64,000 nucleotides of DNA from Delphinus delphis (taxonomy: Eukaryota; Chordata; Mammalia; Artiodactyla; Delphinidae): NCBI RefSeq assembly GCF_949987515.2, contig NC_082687.1, positions 115,487,838-115,551,837 of the forward strand, given 5' to 3'. Positions 10,350 to 22,143 of the stretch are shown here, piece after piece. A program made the translations under genes and the position numbers. How positions within the stretch are numbered: the first letter of the stretch is position 1; every line of letters starts with the position of its first letter. Under the pieces are notes generated by a model. The model was not told the origin of the DNA. It saw only the letters and a program-made list of their open reading frames with translations, and did no database searches.

Positions 10350-12465
10350 AAAATCACCTTATCACCAAGTAGGACTTATCCCAGTAATGGTTTAATATTC
10401 CAAAATAAATCAATGTAATTCACCATATTCATAGTTAATCATATTAATAAACTATATGATCATCTCAATAAACTCAGAAAAATTATTTAACGAAATCCAA
10501 AATCTTTTAAAAATAATTTCTGAAAGCTAGGAATGGGGGGAACTTCTTGAACCATGTACAAAACCAAACATTTAACATCACTCAATGGTGAAAAATTGAA
10601 TGTTTTCTCCTAAAATTAGGAACAAGTCAAAAATATCTCCTTTCAACACTTCTACTTAACATTGTACTGGTGGTTTTAGCCAGCACACTAAGGTAAGAAT
10701 TAGGATCAAAATCTCAATAACATTTTTATACGGAAATAGAAAAAAAATCCTAAAATTCACATGGCATCACAAAAGATCCCAAATAGCTAAAACAATCCTG
10801 AGAGAGAACAAAGCTGGAATTATCACACTTTATGATTTCAAAATATATAACAAAGTTATAGTAACCAAAACAGTATGGTACTGGAATAAAGACAGACATA
10901 TAGACCAATGAAACAGAAAGGAGAGCCCAGAAATAAACCTATGCATTTAAGGTCAACTTTTCTTCGACAAGAGAGCCAGGAATACAATGGGGTTTCTTGG
11001 CTATTAGCTAAGAAACAATGGAGAAAGTATTCAACAAATGGTGCTGGGAAAACTGGACAGTCACATGCAAAAGAGTGAATTTTGACCCTTATCTCACACC
11101 ACACACAATTAACTCAAAATAGATTAAAGACTTAAATGTAAGACCTGAAACTACAAAACTCTTAGAAGAAAACGTAGTTGGTAAACCCTTTGACATTTGT
11201 CTTGGGAATGATTTCTTGGATATGACACTAAAAGGACAGGCAACAAAAGCAAAAATTGACAAGTGGGACTACGTAAACTAAAAAGCTTCTGCACAGCAAG
11301 AAAAAAAATCAATAAAATGAAAAGGCAACATATGGAATAAGAGAAAATATTTGCAAGCCCTAAATCTCTTAGGGATTAATATCTAAAATATGTAACAAAC
11401 TTCTAAAACTCAATAGCAGAAAGCTAAGATTAAAAAGTGGTCAATAGACCTGAATAGACATTTTTCCAAAGAAAAGATACAATGACCAACATGTGTCTGA
11501 AAAGGTGGTCAATTATCACTAATCATCACAGAAACACATATCAAAACCACACTAATGAGATATCACCTCACACTTGTTAGGATGTACATCATCAAAATGA
11601 AAGAAAAAAGAAAGACGGAAAGTACTGGCAAGGACATGGAGAAGTTGGATACTTGTACACTGTTGGTGGCAATGTAACATGGTACTGCCATTATGGAAAA
11701 CAGTATGGAGGTTTCTCAAAAAATTAAAAACAGATTTTAAAGAAATATTTGTACTTCCATGTTCTTTCCAGCATTGTTTACATAGTCAAGATATATGGAA
11801 ACAATCTAAATGCCCATCAGTGGATGAATGGATAAAGAAAATGTGGCATATACATACAATGGAATATTATTCAGCCTTAAAAAGAAAGAAGGAGGGGCTT
11901 CCCAGGTGGCGCAGTGGTTGAGAGTCTGCCTGCCAATGCAGGGGACACGGGTTTGTGCCCTGGTCGGGGAGGATCCCACGTGCCGCAGAGCGGCTGGGCC
12001 CGTGAGCCATGGCTGCTGAGCCTGCGCGTCCAGAGCCTGTGCTCCGCAATGGGAGAGGCCACAACAGTGAGAGGCCTGTGTACCGAAAAAAAAAAAAAAA
12101 GAAAGAAGGAAATCCTACTGTATGCAACAACATGGATGAACCTGGGGGATATTATGCTAAATGAAATAGGCCAATCACAGGAGGAAACATATTGCATGAA
12201 TCCACTTACACAAGATATCTAAAATAGTCTAACTCATAGAAGCACAAAGTAGAACAATGGTTGTCAGGGGGATGGGGGAAAAATAAATCAGGAGTTGTTC
12301 AATAGGTATAAAGTTTTAGTTATGCAAAGTAAATAAATTCTGGAGCTGTGCTGTACAACATGGTGCCTAACTTAAGATTATTTTATTGTACACTTAAAGT
12401 TCATTATCAGGTTTGATCTCACATTGTGTTCTCACCGCAACAAAAAAGGAAAAAAATTAAACAAT
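10350..12465 (+). mobile_element. old L1 ORF2 3' portion plus 3' UTR, split by a SINE
   Basis: Conceptual translation is frameshifted, but the order matches L1 ORF2: a reverse-transcriptase part near 10370-10700 (aatggtgaaaaattgaatg, aacattgtactggtggt), a jump at about 10715 that implies an internal deletion, then the C-terminal region (agtatggtactggaataaag; acccttatctcacacc; tggtggcaatgtaacatgg) and the 3' UTR (ggaatattattcagcc, atggatgaacctgggg). It ends near 12465 in A-rich sequence. A CHR-2-type SINE at 11894-12097 interrupts it, so this L1 is older than that SINE. Many stops; inactive. Confidence 0.85.
11894..12097 (+). mobile_element. CHR-2-type SINE nested in L1
   Basis: Standard head (ggggcttcccaggtggcgca) to A-tail. 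The 13-mer AAAGAAAGAAGGA occurs at 11881-11893 and 12098-12110, giving a clear target duplication in the L1 3' UTR. Removing the SINE and one duplicate rejoins the L1 sequence around cagccttaaaaagaaagaagg, which confirms the nesting. Confidence 0.95.
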
Positions 12466-13165
12466 TTTAAAAATTGAAGTATAGTTGATTTATAATATTA
12501 TATTAGTTTCAGGTGTACAACATAGTGATTCGATATTTTTATAGATTATACTTCATATAGAGTTAGTACAAAATAATGGCTATATTTCCCTGTGCTGTAC
12601 AATATATCCTTATTGCTTATTTATTTTATACAAAGAACTTTGCATCTCTTAATCCCATACCCCCATCTCACCCCTCCCCATTTCCCTCTCCCTACTGGCA
12701 ACCACTAGTTTGTTTTCTGTATCTGTAAGTCTGTTTCTGTTTTGTTATATACATCCATTTGTTTTACTTTTTTTTAGATTCCACATATTTGTCTTTCTCT
12801 GTCTTACTAAGTCTAATATTCTCTAGGTCCATCCAAGTTACTGCAAATGGCAATATTTCATTCTTTTTTATGGCTAAGTAATATTGCCTTGTATAGATAT
12901 ACCACATCTTTATCCATTCATCTGTCAATGGGCACTTGTTTGCTTCCATATCTTGGCTATTGTAAATAGTGCTGCTATGAACACTGGGGTGCATGTTTCT
13001 TTTCAAATTAGTGTTTTCATTTTCTTCACATATATACCCAGCAGTTGAATTGCTGGATCATATGATAGTCCTATTTTTAGTTTTTTGAGGTACCTTGATA
13101 CTATTCTCCATAGTGGCTGCACCAATTTACATTCCCACCAACAGTATACAAGGGTTCCCCTTTTA
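12466..13165 (-). mobile_element. L1 3' UTR and ORF2 C-terminus, minus strand
   Basis: Reads as the reverse complement of a cetartiodactyl-type L1 3' end: aattgaagtatagttgattt, tagtttcaggtgtacaac, then antisense ORF2 end (atccattcatctgtcaatgg, accaatttacattcccacca). It begins at or in the A-rich end of the preceding plus-strand L1. At about 13165 it switches to a plus-strand piece of L1 ORF2, as expected for a 5'-inverted insertion. Confidence 0.85.
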
Positions 13166-13173
13166 AAAATTGT

Positions 13174-13680
13174 TAAAAAGGCACCCAGATTGGGAAGAAA
13201 GAAGTATATGTCTTTATTTGTAGACAATATAATTTTTTATGTAGAAAACTTTATGGAATCTACAAAAAAGCTACCTGAACTAACAAGTGAGTTTTACAAG
13301 GTTGTGGGATAGAATGTACAAAATGCCATTTATTTTATATATAGTAGCTACAAACAATAAGAAATTTGAAATCTAAAAACAGTACCAGTTTCTATAACAT
13401 TAAAATGTGAAATACTAAATATAACAAAAGCTTTTCAAGAACTATACAGTAAAAACTACAAAACATTACTGGAAAAAATGTTTTGAAAAAAAAGAAACCT
13501 GAAGAGAGAGACATACCTTGTTTCTGGGTCTAAGGGCGCACTATTGTTAAATGTCTCTTTCCCCCCGAATTGATCTATCAAATCAATGCATTCACAATCC
13601 AAGTCCTAGTAGACCCTGTGTAGAAATTTAAGTCTACAAAATGAAATGCCAAATATGTAGAATAGTCAGAAAGAAACAGC
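13174..13680 (+). mobile_element. inverted L1 ORF2 mid-region segment
   Basis: Plus-strand ORF2 sequence starting at gcacccagattgggaagaaa, which corresponds to the region just before the RT active site (a FVDN-type remnant where FADD is expected). It continues through aagaactatacagtaaaaac and cccccgaattgatctat. These lie upstream, in ORF2 order, of the minus-strand 3' segment at 12466-13165. The pair therefore fits one twin-primed insertion with roughly a kilobase of ORF2 missing between the parts; two separate insertions remain possible. Confidence 0.75.
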
Positions 13681-13940
13681 ACTGGAGGAAGTCCTTCTTT
13701 TATTAAATCTTTCTTGTGATGGCCACGGAATGGGGAATAGGGGTTGGAGCAGATCTCTTCGGAAAAGTTTCTGTCAAACCTTTCTCAAACAAGGTTTCCC
13801 TGCTTCCCTGATTATACTCTCCCAGGTGTCCTACACAGCAGTTTGAACGTTGGCACCAGTTCCCCCAAAATAGTCAGGCACTGCACATCCCAAGGCAACA
13901 ACGAGGAGAACTGAGAGCAACTTTTCAACTTCCTTACTTT
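13681..13940. other. unique sequence
   Basis: Moderately GC-richer stretch between an L1 fragment and a SINE. No recognisable family or exon. Confidence 0.4.
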
Positions 13941-13942
13941 TT

Positions 13943-14152
13943 TTTTTTTTTTTTTTTTTTACAGTACGCGGGCCTCTCACTGTTGTGGTCTCTCCCGTTG
14001 CGGAGCACAGGCTCCAGACGCGCAGGCTCAGCGGCCATGGCTCACGGGCCCAGCCGCTCCGCGGCATGTGGGATCCTCCCGGACCAAGGCACGAACCCGC
14101 GTCCCCTGAATCGGCAGGCGGACTCTCAACCACTGCGCCACCAGGGAAGCCC
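13943..14152 (-). mobile_element. CHR-2-type SINE, minus strand
   Basis: Long T-run, then acagtacgcgggcctctcac through gccaccagggaagccc. Flanks carry ccttacttttt (13932-13942) and ccttactatttt (from 14156), an imperfect target duplication. Carries ctgaatcggcaggcgg where others read ctgcatcggcaggcgg. Confidence 0.92.
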
Positions 14153-14159
14153 ATGCCTT

Positions 14160-14495
14160 ACTATTTTTTTTAATGCACCCCCTGCCTGAGGCCGCTGCAG
14201 CTCCCTGCAGCCCAACACAAAACACTTCAAACTACCTTTTTTGTTCCCCTTAGTGTTGTCTCACAGTTAATCTGTTCTCTCTAGTTCCTCAAATGTAGAT
14301 CATATAGGAGGGAGCTTGCTTCAATTCAGCATCTTGGAAGAAACATAAATGGATGTTACGGAGACTATTTTTCCTTTATACTTCCTTTATATTATTTCCC
14401 ATATATCCTTTATATTGGTTGTTTATCCAATAACAACCTTGGATGGATGTTATTCCCGAGCCTTCGGGACCACCTGCGTTAAGTAAACCTGTCTG
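14160..14495. other. unique sequence
   Basis: A GC-rich patch (gaggccgctgcagctccctg) lies at 14188-14210, then ordinary sequence. No frame or family recognised. Confidence 0.4.
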
Positions 14496-14499
14496 CATG

Positions 14500-14810
14500 A
14501 GAACTGAATGAGAATAGCAACAGCATTAACATTGCTGGCACATTAAGGTGTGTGTGTGCCTGTCTGTGTGCATCTATCTGTGTCTGTATGTATGTGTGTG
14601 TGCACAGATACAGAGAGACAGAGAGAGAAATCAATCCCATGTTTGTGAATCTGGGTATTGTGCCTGAATCACCCCTGGACTTCCTAGTTAAGAAGACAAT
14701 AAACTTCCTTCCCTTTTGCTTGCTGGTTTGAGTTGGATTTCTGATCCTGGCAACAAAAGAACTTTGTTTAATGGGCAAGATATTTCTGATGGATCCAGGG
14801 TTGGTATGCT
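14500..14810 (+). mobile_element. possible degraded ERVL/MaLR-type LTR 3' part
   Basis: The 3' portion (agaagacaataaacttcctt, then gctggtttgagttggatttc and caacaaaagaac) resembles the polyadenylation and U5 end of ancient mammalian LTRs. AATAAA is at about 14698-14703. A TG/GT-rich simple repeat (14546-14605) sits upstream. Boundaries are not defined and no target duplication was found. Non-coding remnant. Confidence 0.35.
14546..14628. repeat. TG-rich then GA-rich simple repeat
   Basis: Imperfect gtgtgtgtgcctgtctgtgtg, tgtatgtatgtgtgtg and then agagagacagagagaga. Interrupted dinucleotide tract. Confidence 0.8.
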
Positions 14811-14814
14811 GTTT

Positions 14815-15904
14815 GTAACACGTTTCAAACTCTAAGTATGAGATAACTATCAATTCTGCTTCTGTCTAAGCCTGTCCTGCCGGAGATCAAAATGACAAAC
14901 TTTGAAAATTATTGAAGGATACATGCTACAGAGGCTCAAGGGCCTCTGAAAACACTGAATTAATAATTTATGACTCAAATTAAGAATTAAGATAGATTCC
15001 TTTACTATATCTTTATTAGCATGCAAAAAGAGGATAGTACTATTTCTTAGGCATTAGATTTATGTTCTGATTGTATAAACTATGTTAAAGTGATTGAATA
15101 AAATTTGGGAAAGTACCATTATGCTTTAGTTTCCTAAAAAAGGTAACAATCTTGTAGTGTGTTGGATGTCAATATTAACCTGAGAGGCAGTTGTTTATGA
15201 CTCCAATCAGTAAATCTTTTTTGTTTTCTTCCCAGAAAATATAGGCCACTTCACTTAACTAATCCCACTATATCCATTCTCCTCCCCCCACAGCTGAGGT
15301 ATGTGCCCGGGTTTCAATGATGGCAGCTGTAAGAGCTGGAAAAAACAAGGGGAACAGGGGTGATTGTGAGTGTCTGTCCTTTGTGCTAATAAGACTTCAG
15401 GATCAGTAGAGGAAAGAGGTACCCCACTGGGGCTTATCTCTGAAGGACTGTCACAGAATATACCTAGACCACCCATAGCGGCCAGAGCTAGGGCTCCATC
15501 CTTGAAGGGTTGCATACTTTGGAGCCCGACCTTAACTTGGTATCACAGCTTCCTTGGGGCAGCTTCAAGTTTCTGTCACAACATTCACAAGCCTGCTCAT
15601 CTCCTGCTCTATCCTCGTGGGAGGTAATGGTGTAGCAAGGGCAGTTTCTGTGTCCTCCAGAACGTGGATGAGAAATCCTTTGGTATTTTGTGAATGCCCG
15701 CATTCCTAGAGAGCTAGGAGAGTAAAGAGAACCTACCTGCATGCCTGCTTGAATGCCAAGAGGTATTCTGTGCCGTAATAAAGGATTAAGCCATGAGAAA
15801 TTGGTCTTGATGCTACTCTGGGTACACTGAGGATTTGCGGTACCACTGTGGGGTGACATTGATTACACTACACCCCAAGCAAGCTAGGAAGCTGGACACA
15901 CATA
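14815..15904. other. unique sequence, partly GC-richer
   Basis: 15240-15880 is less AT-rich than its surroundings. A pyrimidine tract ending in cag occurs at 15279-15294 and an aataaa at about 15777. Opposite-strand frames of 85-123 codons overlap here (15255-15515 minus, 15370-15627 plus, 15488-15859 minus), but none shows a recognisable domain, and overlap on both strands argues for chance. Could hold an unrecognised LTR or non-coding exon; not supported. Confidence 0.35.
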
Positions 15905-15995
15905 TTTATTTGATAATTAAATGAGACAAATTAAATGATGTAGCACAATATTTGGCTTATGATGGTTACTCAATGAATGGTAGTAATCACAGTTC
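15905..15995 (+). repeat. MIR 3' end, diverged
   Basis: Order attaaatgagacaaattaaatg, tagcacaatatttggctta, gttactcaatgaatgg matches the 3' end of a MIR. Confidence 0.5.
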
Positions 15996-15999
15996 TTTC

Positions 16000-18880
16000 T
16001 ATTATTAATACTACTACCACTGCTACTACAGTGTTACCTCAGCCAGGCTCTGATTGCATTTTATGGCAATAATAATGTTTAATCTTTAATCTGACTGGGT
16101 AGTTTAGTCTTCCATTTCACAGAGGACCGCACCAGCATGGTGTCCTACGATATACAGCATTGTGCTGTATTCCACAGTACACTTTTAACATTTTTGTTAA
16201 ATGACTGAATGAGTCTCTAACTTTGATAGAACTGTTCTCAAATATGTATTGCACACGGCTATGAGTTCATGTGCATCTGTCATCACAAATGGAAAAAGCA
16301 GACAGCTTATCCTAGCTAGTGATATTTTAAAATTAAATTTTGGATTTGCCCATGTCCTGACTTTTAAATGCCAGCTTTCTTTTTTTTTTTTAGACTCTGT
16401 TCTTACCGATGAAACTTTGACTCCCAGGAAGTGTTAGGATGGAAGTTACAGATCTTCTCAGTCTGTGCGTATTCAAGCATCGCCAGCCACTCGAGGTGGC
16501 TCTTGGCAAAGGGAAAGTTGTTGAAACACAGTTTGTGCCACAAGCAAAGTGCTGTCCCCTCACTGTACTTCCTTCACTTTCCAACATTTTGGAGGCAGCA
16601 ACTCACAACACACTGTAATGTAAAGCTGGGTTTACATTTCAGTCAAAGGGGAAAACTTAGCAGATGATAAACGTTTATAGTTTCTTTACATGGTGCAGTT
16701 GATAGAGAAACAAAATCTACAGTGTATTCTTTTTCTCTTGCTCTATTTTCTTTGAACTCGGGGCATGTAAAACTTACTAAATCAGCCGAGTTTGGACACA
16801 AGTTTTCATAGCAGATTACTATTATTCTTGTACTTTTTTATGAATGTTACAGAATTTTTCCACTGGTACCACATCTCCCCGCCCCTTGGCCTGTGCTTGA
16901 ACAGAAACAGTGAGCCTTTCCTGGGCACAGAATAATTTGAAATATAAGACTAGCTGCTGAGCTTGACCCTGTGGTTATGAAGATGAAGGGAAGACGGATG
17001 TTCTCTCACTGCACTCGGAAAGAATTCCATTAAAATCTCTACTTACTTTGAAAGAATCTTAAAGAGACAGACCAACTGTATATATTCTGCTCCCAGCTTC
17101 CACTTACACATTTACACTATTTGTCTGCTTCATAACTGACTTCAGGCAAACAGTTTAACAAGAGCACAAAGAACACACACAAAAGCACAAACTATGAAAC
17201 CAAGCTTTGCAAATGGTAGAAGCCTTGAAAATATATTTGGAAGAACAGGGGATATCACTGTATGAGAATGACTTAGTATGTTGATTCATGCAAGGCAAAG
17301 ATGTTGGTGATAAAACACTATCTCCGCTTGTGTATAAGCTTAGTCCAGGACTATTAGATTAGATAACAAGAAATATTGGATGGATTGTCTTGAAATAGGC
17401 CTGGTATTAATTTCTTTGTTTAAAAGCAAAGTGTTTCATATTACTTTAACAGTAGTGGTTGGGTGATTGATAGCGGGTTTCTCATTTCCATGCAGCCATC
17501 CACCTTGTTAGTCAAGTTCCTTACATTTTCTTTATGATCCCAAAAGCCAGTTGTTGAGCTAAAAATACTTTGCTGACTATGCCCTGAGAGCTTCTGCCTT
17601 TTTATGCCCTGCCTTTCAACTCCAATAAACATATTCTGAGGGTACTGTTAGCAAAAATTTGATCCATGGTTAATTTGTAAGCATTTGGTGAACAATGGCT
17701 ATGGGACAAGAACTGAATGTGAAGATGCAAAGAAAGTATGGTTTGTAGTGCTGCTGTTTGGCAGAAAAATACTCCATGAGTTTTCATTGGTGACTTTTAA
17801 TAAATGCTATTCAGTAATGACAACCAGATATGACTTGAGTGGAGGGGGATTTTGCTCTTAGATAATCTATATTAAAGCACCCAAAACATGCACTGTACAT
17901 GAAGAGCGTGTGACATGCAAAGAGGCTTTAAGGGATGCCCTCTAGTCCCCCTCCCTTCTGCAGCTAACTCGGACAGCAAAGGGAGCTGCCACTGATGCTT
18001 TTGTGGAATGAGAAGTTTTTTCTGTCTTTGTGTTTCACATTTGTCCAGAAAAAGGTAATACATCTTTACAAAAGATCCCTGGTTATCAGCACAATGAAAC
18101 TATTTCCATATCTAGAGGAATGATCCAAAAAGAAGTTTATGTTAAACAATTTTAAGAAATTTTTCCAAAATGAATACATTTACACAAGTGTTTTCTCATT
18201 TCTATGCAGGTGAAGGTCTCTTAAAATAAGATTAAAATGCAGTATAAAATAAGTGATATTTCCAAACAGTCTCAAATATCCATCAGTTTGCCCAGAAAGA
18301 ATTCACTCCATCTGGATTCTGAGTCTTGCTGACATGTGCCCTTCATTCTTTGAGCATCTCCCTGCCTTTTGATATAATAATATATTTCATGCACAGCTTG
18401 TACTTGGAGTGTTGCTTTTCCTAAGTCCTCTCAGTGGAGAAAGCTAAGGGGTATTTTTATCTATACATTTACAAGTAAATAAACCTATACATAAAATACT
18501 GACATTCTTTTCTCCTTCTCCTTATGTATAACTCCCTTTCCCACCATGAGAAGGAAACCTGCTTCCATTACCCTACTGTTTAATTCATTTGATCAATATT
18601 CTTGACTAGAACTAAGCTCCCATCTCTGCTGCAAACCCCTCCCTTGGCCTGGATAACCTCCTGCACTTTCCTGGACAGGCTGCACCCTGTCCCCTATCCT
18701 AGACCTAGAAGAACACCTCACTCTGCTTTGGCTCCAATGTCCCATGCCAGTCCAGCCCCTGGTATGTTCTTATCCTCATCTTGCATGGGTCCTGGATGCT
18801 TCCAAGGACACTTACCTTGCTGTTCCCCACCAAAAGGCTTTAGAAGTGAATGGTAGGGAAAGAAAAAGGAACACAAGAAA
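16000..18880. other. unique sequence, no gene seen
   Basis: No recognised family over most of this stretch; a weak MIR-like scrap may lie at 16060-16140. Short frames on both strands have no recognisable domains. 18600-18860 is C-rich with overlapping frames (18602-18856 plus, 18718-19053 minus, 18812-19171 minus), the last two running into a hAT element, so coding is unlikely. Confidence 0.4.
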
Positions 18881-18886
18881 TAAAGC

Positions 18887-18894
18887 ATATAAAC
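18887..18894 (+). repeat. 8-bp hAT target-site duplication, left
   Basis: ATATAAAC; identical copy at 19093-19100 on the other side of the MER1-like element. Confidence 0.85.
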
Positions 18895-19092
18895 CAGTGG
18901 TCCCCAACTTTTTTTGACACCAGGGACCAGTTTTGTGGAAGACAGTTTTTCCACGGACAGGAATGGGGGGCGGTGGGATGGTGCAGGCGGTAATGCGAGA
19001 GATGGGGAGCGACGGGGAGCGGCAGATGAAGCTTCGCTTCCTGGCTCCTCCACTGATCACCTCCTGCTGTGCAGCCACCTTGGGGACCCCTG
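18895..19092 (+). mobile_element. MER1-like hAT-Charlie element with intact TSD
   Basis: Starts CAGTGGTCCCCAACTTTTTT and ends TTGGGGACCCCTG, giving terminal inverted repeats of hAT type. Exactly 8 bp, ATATAAAC, is duplicated on both sides, the hallmark of hAT transposition. The interior is GC-rich (gcgacggggagcggc, tcctgctgtgcagccacct). At 198 bp it is a short non-autonomous derivative with no transposase. Family label from memory; boundaries are directly supported. Confidence 0.88.
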
Positions 19093-19100
19093 ATATAAAC

Positions 19101-19795
19101 AACCAGCGGGAGAACTGAAATGAATAATCACCTGACATAGGAAACAAAAGAGTTAAAATACTTAGAAACAAAATATGAATGATATCTATGAAGGAGATGA
19201 TTGTATGAGGAGATGATTGCTTTTTCTTTTATTATAAAAGTTATATTTATTCACAATGCTACATTTATTGCATTCCCTTAGAAAAATGGAGACTATTTAT
19301 GTACCCAATTTGCACATATAAAACTTTATACAAATTATGTGTAGCACATAAAGGCCTCTGGTACAGCTAAAATCTTGACACTACAATTTGGGTAATCCTG
19401 CTTCAGGGTCCCCAGTTTATCAAGTCTGTCCATAGAAAATAAAAACTGGAATTATAGTCAGTCTTGCTGCTCACACTTAGAAATTATTTTAAATATAATA
19501 AAACAAAATGTTCAATTACTCTAAACCCCAAAAAAAGTAAACTGGAAGGGGATACATTTTACCAATTTCATTTTAACAGTATGACAAATTCACACCTTAT
19601 TTTGGCTGGGTCTTTTTTTAAAAAAAAAATAACCTTAGTTTTGACATTATCTTTCTTAAGCTGTGGCTTCTTCAGAAGGTAATTTGTGGAGAGGAAAAAA
19701 TAAAGCCTATTTTTGGAATATGTGAAAATATTTTATAAAGCTGCTCAATTCCATTTATTTTATTCTATAATTTTCATGAGATCTTATTAAAAGTA
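19101..19795. other. AT-rich unique sequence
   Basis: Only a short near-direct repeat (gagatgattg at about 19195 and 19209) was noticed. No gene. Confidence 0.4.
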
Positions 19796-19799
19796 CCAA

Positions 19800-20290
19800 T
19801 AGAATTACACACACACGTGTGTTTTAACTAGTTGATTCTAAAATTCGTATAGAAAAGTGTGCACAAAGATACCGGCAAATTTATAAAAGAGGTAGTGCTA
19901 TGGAGCAATTAGAAACAAATTGCTAGTAGTGCAGCCCTAGACAAACACGTCAAAGGGATATAATAGTGTTCAGAAATAGATATCCAAATATATAACAATA
20001 TATTATATTTCTGGATGGCATTCTAAGTGAGTAGCAAGAATATGAATTACTTAATAATTTTTGGTGGGAAACAGTAGACATATGGAAAAGCTACAACAAA
20101 ATCCTAACCCCAAATCAATTCCAGATGAATTGAATACTGAATTTATGACATTTAACCACAAAATTATTCGAATAAAGGAAGGAACATAAAAATGATATTA
20201 TTTCCAATAGGAAATTAATGCAAAGTATTTGTAGCAGTAAAATGTTGATAAAACTCGAACATTCTTCAGAAAATAAAATCATGTCAACTA
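19800..20290 (+). mobile_element. very old L1 ORF2 fragment
   Basis: The chain tgattctaaaattcgtatag, ggtagtgctatggagcaatt and ccccaaatcaattccagatg to gaattgaatactgaattta follows L1 ORF2 order, with no long frame remaining. Strongly diverged. Confidence 0.45.
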
Positions 20291-20680
20291 CATTTCAGAT
20301 GTCTTTGGGGAATCCTAAGCACCCCATTGCACATGGTGAGCTTTATTTTGTATGTATTTCCCCACCCTAAATAGCCCTTCCTGCTCACATCCTCATTCTA
20401 ATCAATCTCTTTCATTTCATGCAAAGATTTTCTGGTACATATAGAATGTAGACATTGGTGATTTATTACAATAGTTCATTTTTCTCACACAGAGAATGTG
20501 TGAAAGAGTGAGATTACTTTTATTTAAATATTCCAAAAATATTCCAACAGATTAATACTTGGCTGAGGTCAAGGAAGATTCGAATCCCTTTGTGGCTATC
20601 TGGGGCCTGTGCTTGTAGGCCTCTTGAGATATACTGACATGAAGATCTTCACAGTTTTAGGGAAAGGGGAGAATGTTTGG
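20291..20680. other. unique sequence
   Basis: No family or gene recognised. Confidence 0.4.
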
Positions 20681-20684
20681 AAAA

Positions 20685-21130
20685 CATTGTAAGTTGAATT
20701 GAGTCCCCCAAGAAAAATATGTTGAACACCTAACTCCCAGTAAGTCAGAATGTGAACTTCTTTGGAAATAGGTTCTTTGCAGAGTTAACTAGGTTAAGAT
20801 GAGGTCATGAGAGTGGACCCTAACCCAATATAACTGGTGTCCTTATAAAAAGGGGAACTTTAGGCACAAACACAGAGGAAAGACAATGCGAAGACCCACA
20901 GGGAGAATATCTTGGGAAGAAGGAGGATTGGAATGAAGAATCTAAAGTCAAAGAATATCTGAGGCTCTCAGAAATTAGGAGAGGGATCTGGAACAGAGCC
21001 TTCCTTAGAGCCTTCAAAGGGAGCATGGCCCTACTGATGCCTTGATTTTGGACTTTGGCCCCTGAAAATAAGAGCAAATAAATTTCTGTTGCTTTAAGTC
21101 ACCCAGTCTATGATACTTTATTATAGCAAC
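20685..21130 (+). mobile_element. MLT1-type ERVL-MaLR LTR
   Basis: The order gaattgagtcccccaag, aacacctaactcccagta, gaatgtgaacttctttgga, gatgaggtcatgagagtgga, actggtgtccttataaaaag, gccttgattttggactttgg, caaataaatttctgttg and taagtcacccagtctatg is that of an MLT1-type solo LTR. It is near full length at about 445 bp. No adjoining internal retroviral sequence is seen. Non-coding relic shared by placental mammals; subfamily (MLT1B-like) from memory. Confidence 0.8.
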
Positions 21131-21910
21131 TCAAGGTCTCTACTGGGCAAGAAAAGAGACTATTGGAGTGTTAACTTTCCTCACCTTCCTGGACTATTCT
21201 TTTTCTTATTCTTTCAGCCTGTCAAGAACAGCAGAGACTGAAAGTACTGCTTCCTGGAGAACTCTTTGAGATATGGGGGAGAAATAGGAATAATCGTTCT
21301 GCCTAGAGTGCTCAAGCAACAGAATGGAGTAAAAATTGAGAGTTCATTCTTACCACTGCACCTCTCTGAGACTTGAAGATGATGGCTTTGGGACATTTTG
21401 GAGCCAATATTCTTGGTGACTTCACATGGTAGGGGCCATCAGGAATGGCAGAAGTGAGGCACCCACAAGCATATTTATGAGCAGAAGATACTGCCAAAGG
21501 GAAGCTGGAGCAGGAGAGGAACATCAGAGTAGAAGTGTCAAGGTAAACTTAAAGAAGGTTGAGAGCCCAAGTTGGTTATCCCCAGGAATGACTGAGAAAT
21601 ACTTGGGCACAGATGCCAGAGGAGGCTGGAGAATTTCCCCAGACATATGGGGACAAAAGCAAGTTATTTGTGTTATTATTATTAAAGTGACTCTCATCTG
21701 CCTCCAGGTACTAAGCATCCTAAGGGCAATGAGTTTACTATTATTTAATTCTGACTAAAAGTCAATGACAATTGGGCTCTGACATTTGACTTTTAGTTTG
21801 GCCAAGACTCACGACAACTTTCCTCCATTATTTTCCCTTGTTAGTAAACAATTTATTCATTCATTCTCTAACAATAATGTATTTATTCAGCCTTGAGCAA
21901 CAAACATTTT
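21131..21910. other. unique sequence
   Basis: Contains a 110-codon frame (21426-21758 plus) with no recognisable domain, overlapped by minus-strand frames. No gene supported. Confidence 0.4.
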
Positions 21911-21922
21911 AAAAGTACTACA

Positions 21923-22131
21923 GGGACTTCCCTGGTGGTCCACTGGCTAAGACTCCTTGCTCCCAACACAGGGGGCCCGGGTTTGATCCCTGGTCAGGGA
22001 ACTAGATCTCACATGCATGCCGCAACTAAGAGTTTGCATGCTACAATTAAAGATCCCATATGCCTCAGTGAAGATCCTGCATGCTGCAACTAAGACCCAG
22101 CACAGCCAAATAAATAAATAATAAATAATTA
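21923..22131 (+). mobile_element. CHR-1-type tRNA-derived SINE
   Basis: Head gggacttccctggtggtcca, then cagggggcccgggtttgatc, repeated caactaag-type motifs and a TAAATAAATAAT tail distinguish this older type from the CHR-2 copies. The 12-mer AAAAGTACTACA flanks it at 21911-21922 and 22132-22143, a perfect target duplication. B-box-like gggtttgatccc lies in the head. Confidence 0.9.
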
Positions 22132-22143
22132 AAAAGTACTACA

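Noticed and set aside
15240..15880. Possible exon or LTR: pyrimidine tract plus cag, overlapping 85-123 codon frames, aataaa
   Set aside because: Frames overlap on both strands, none recognisable; no matching donor or defined LTR ends could be established.
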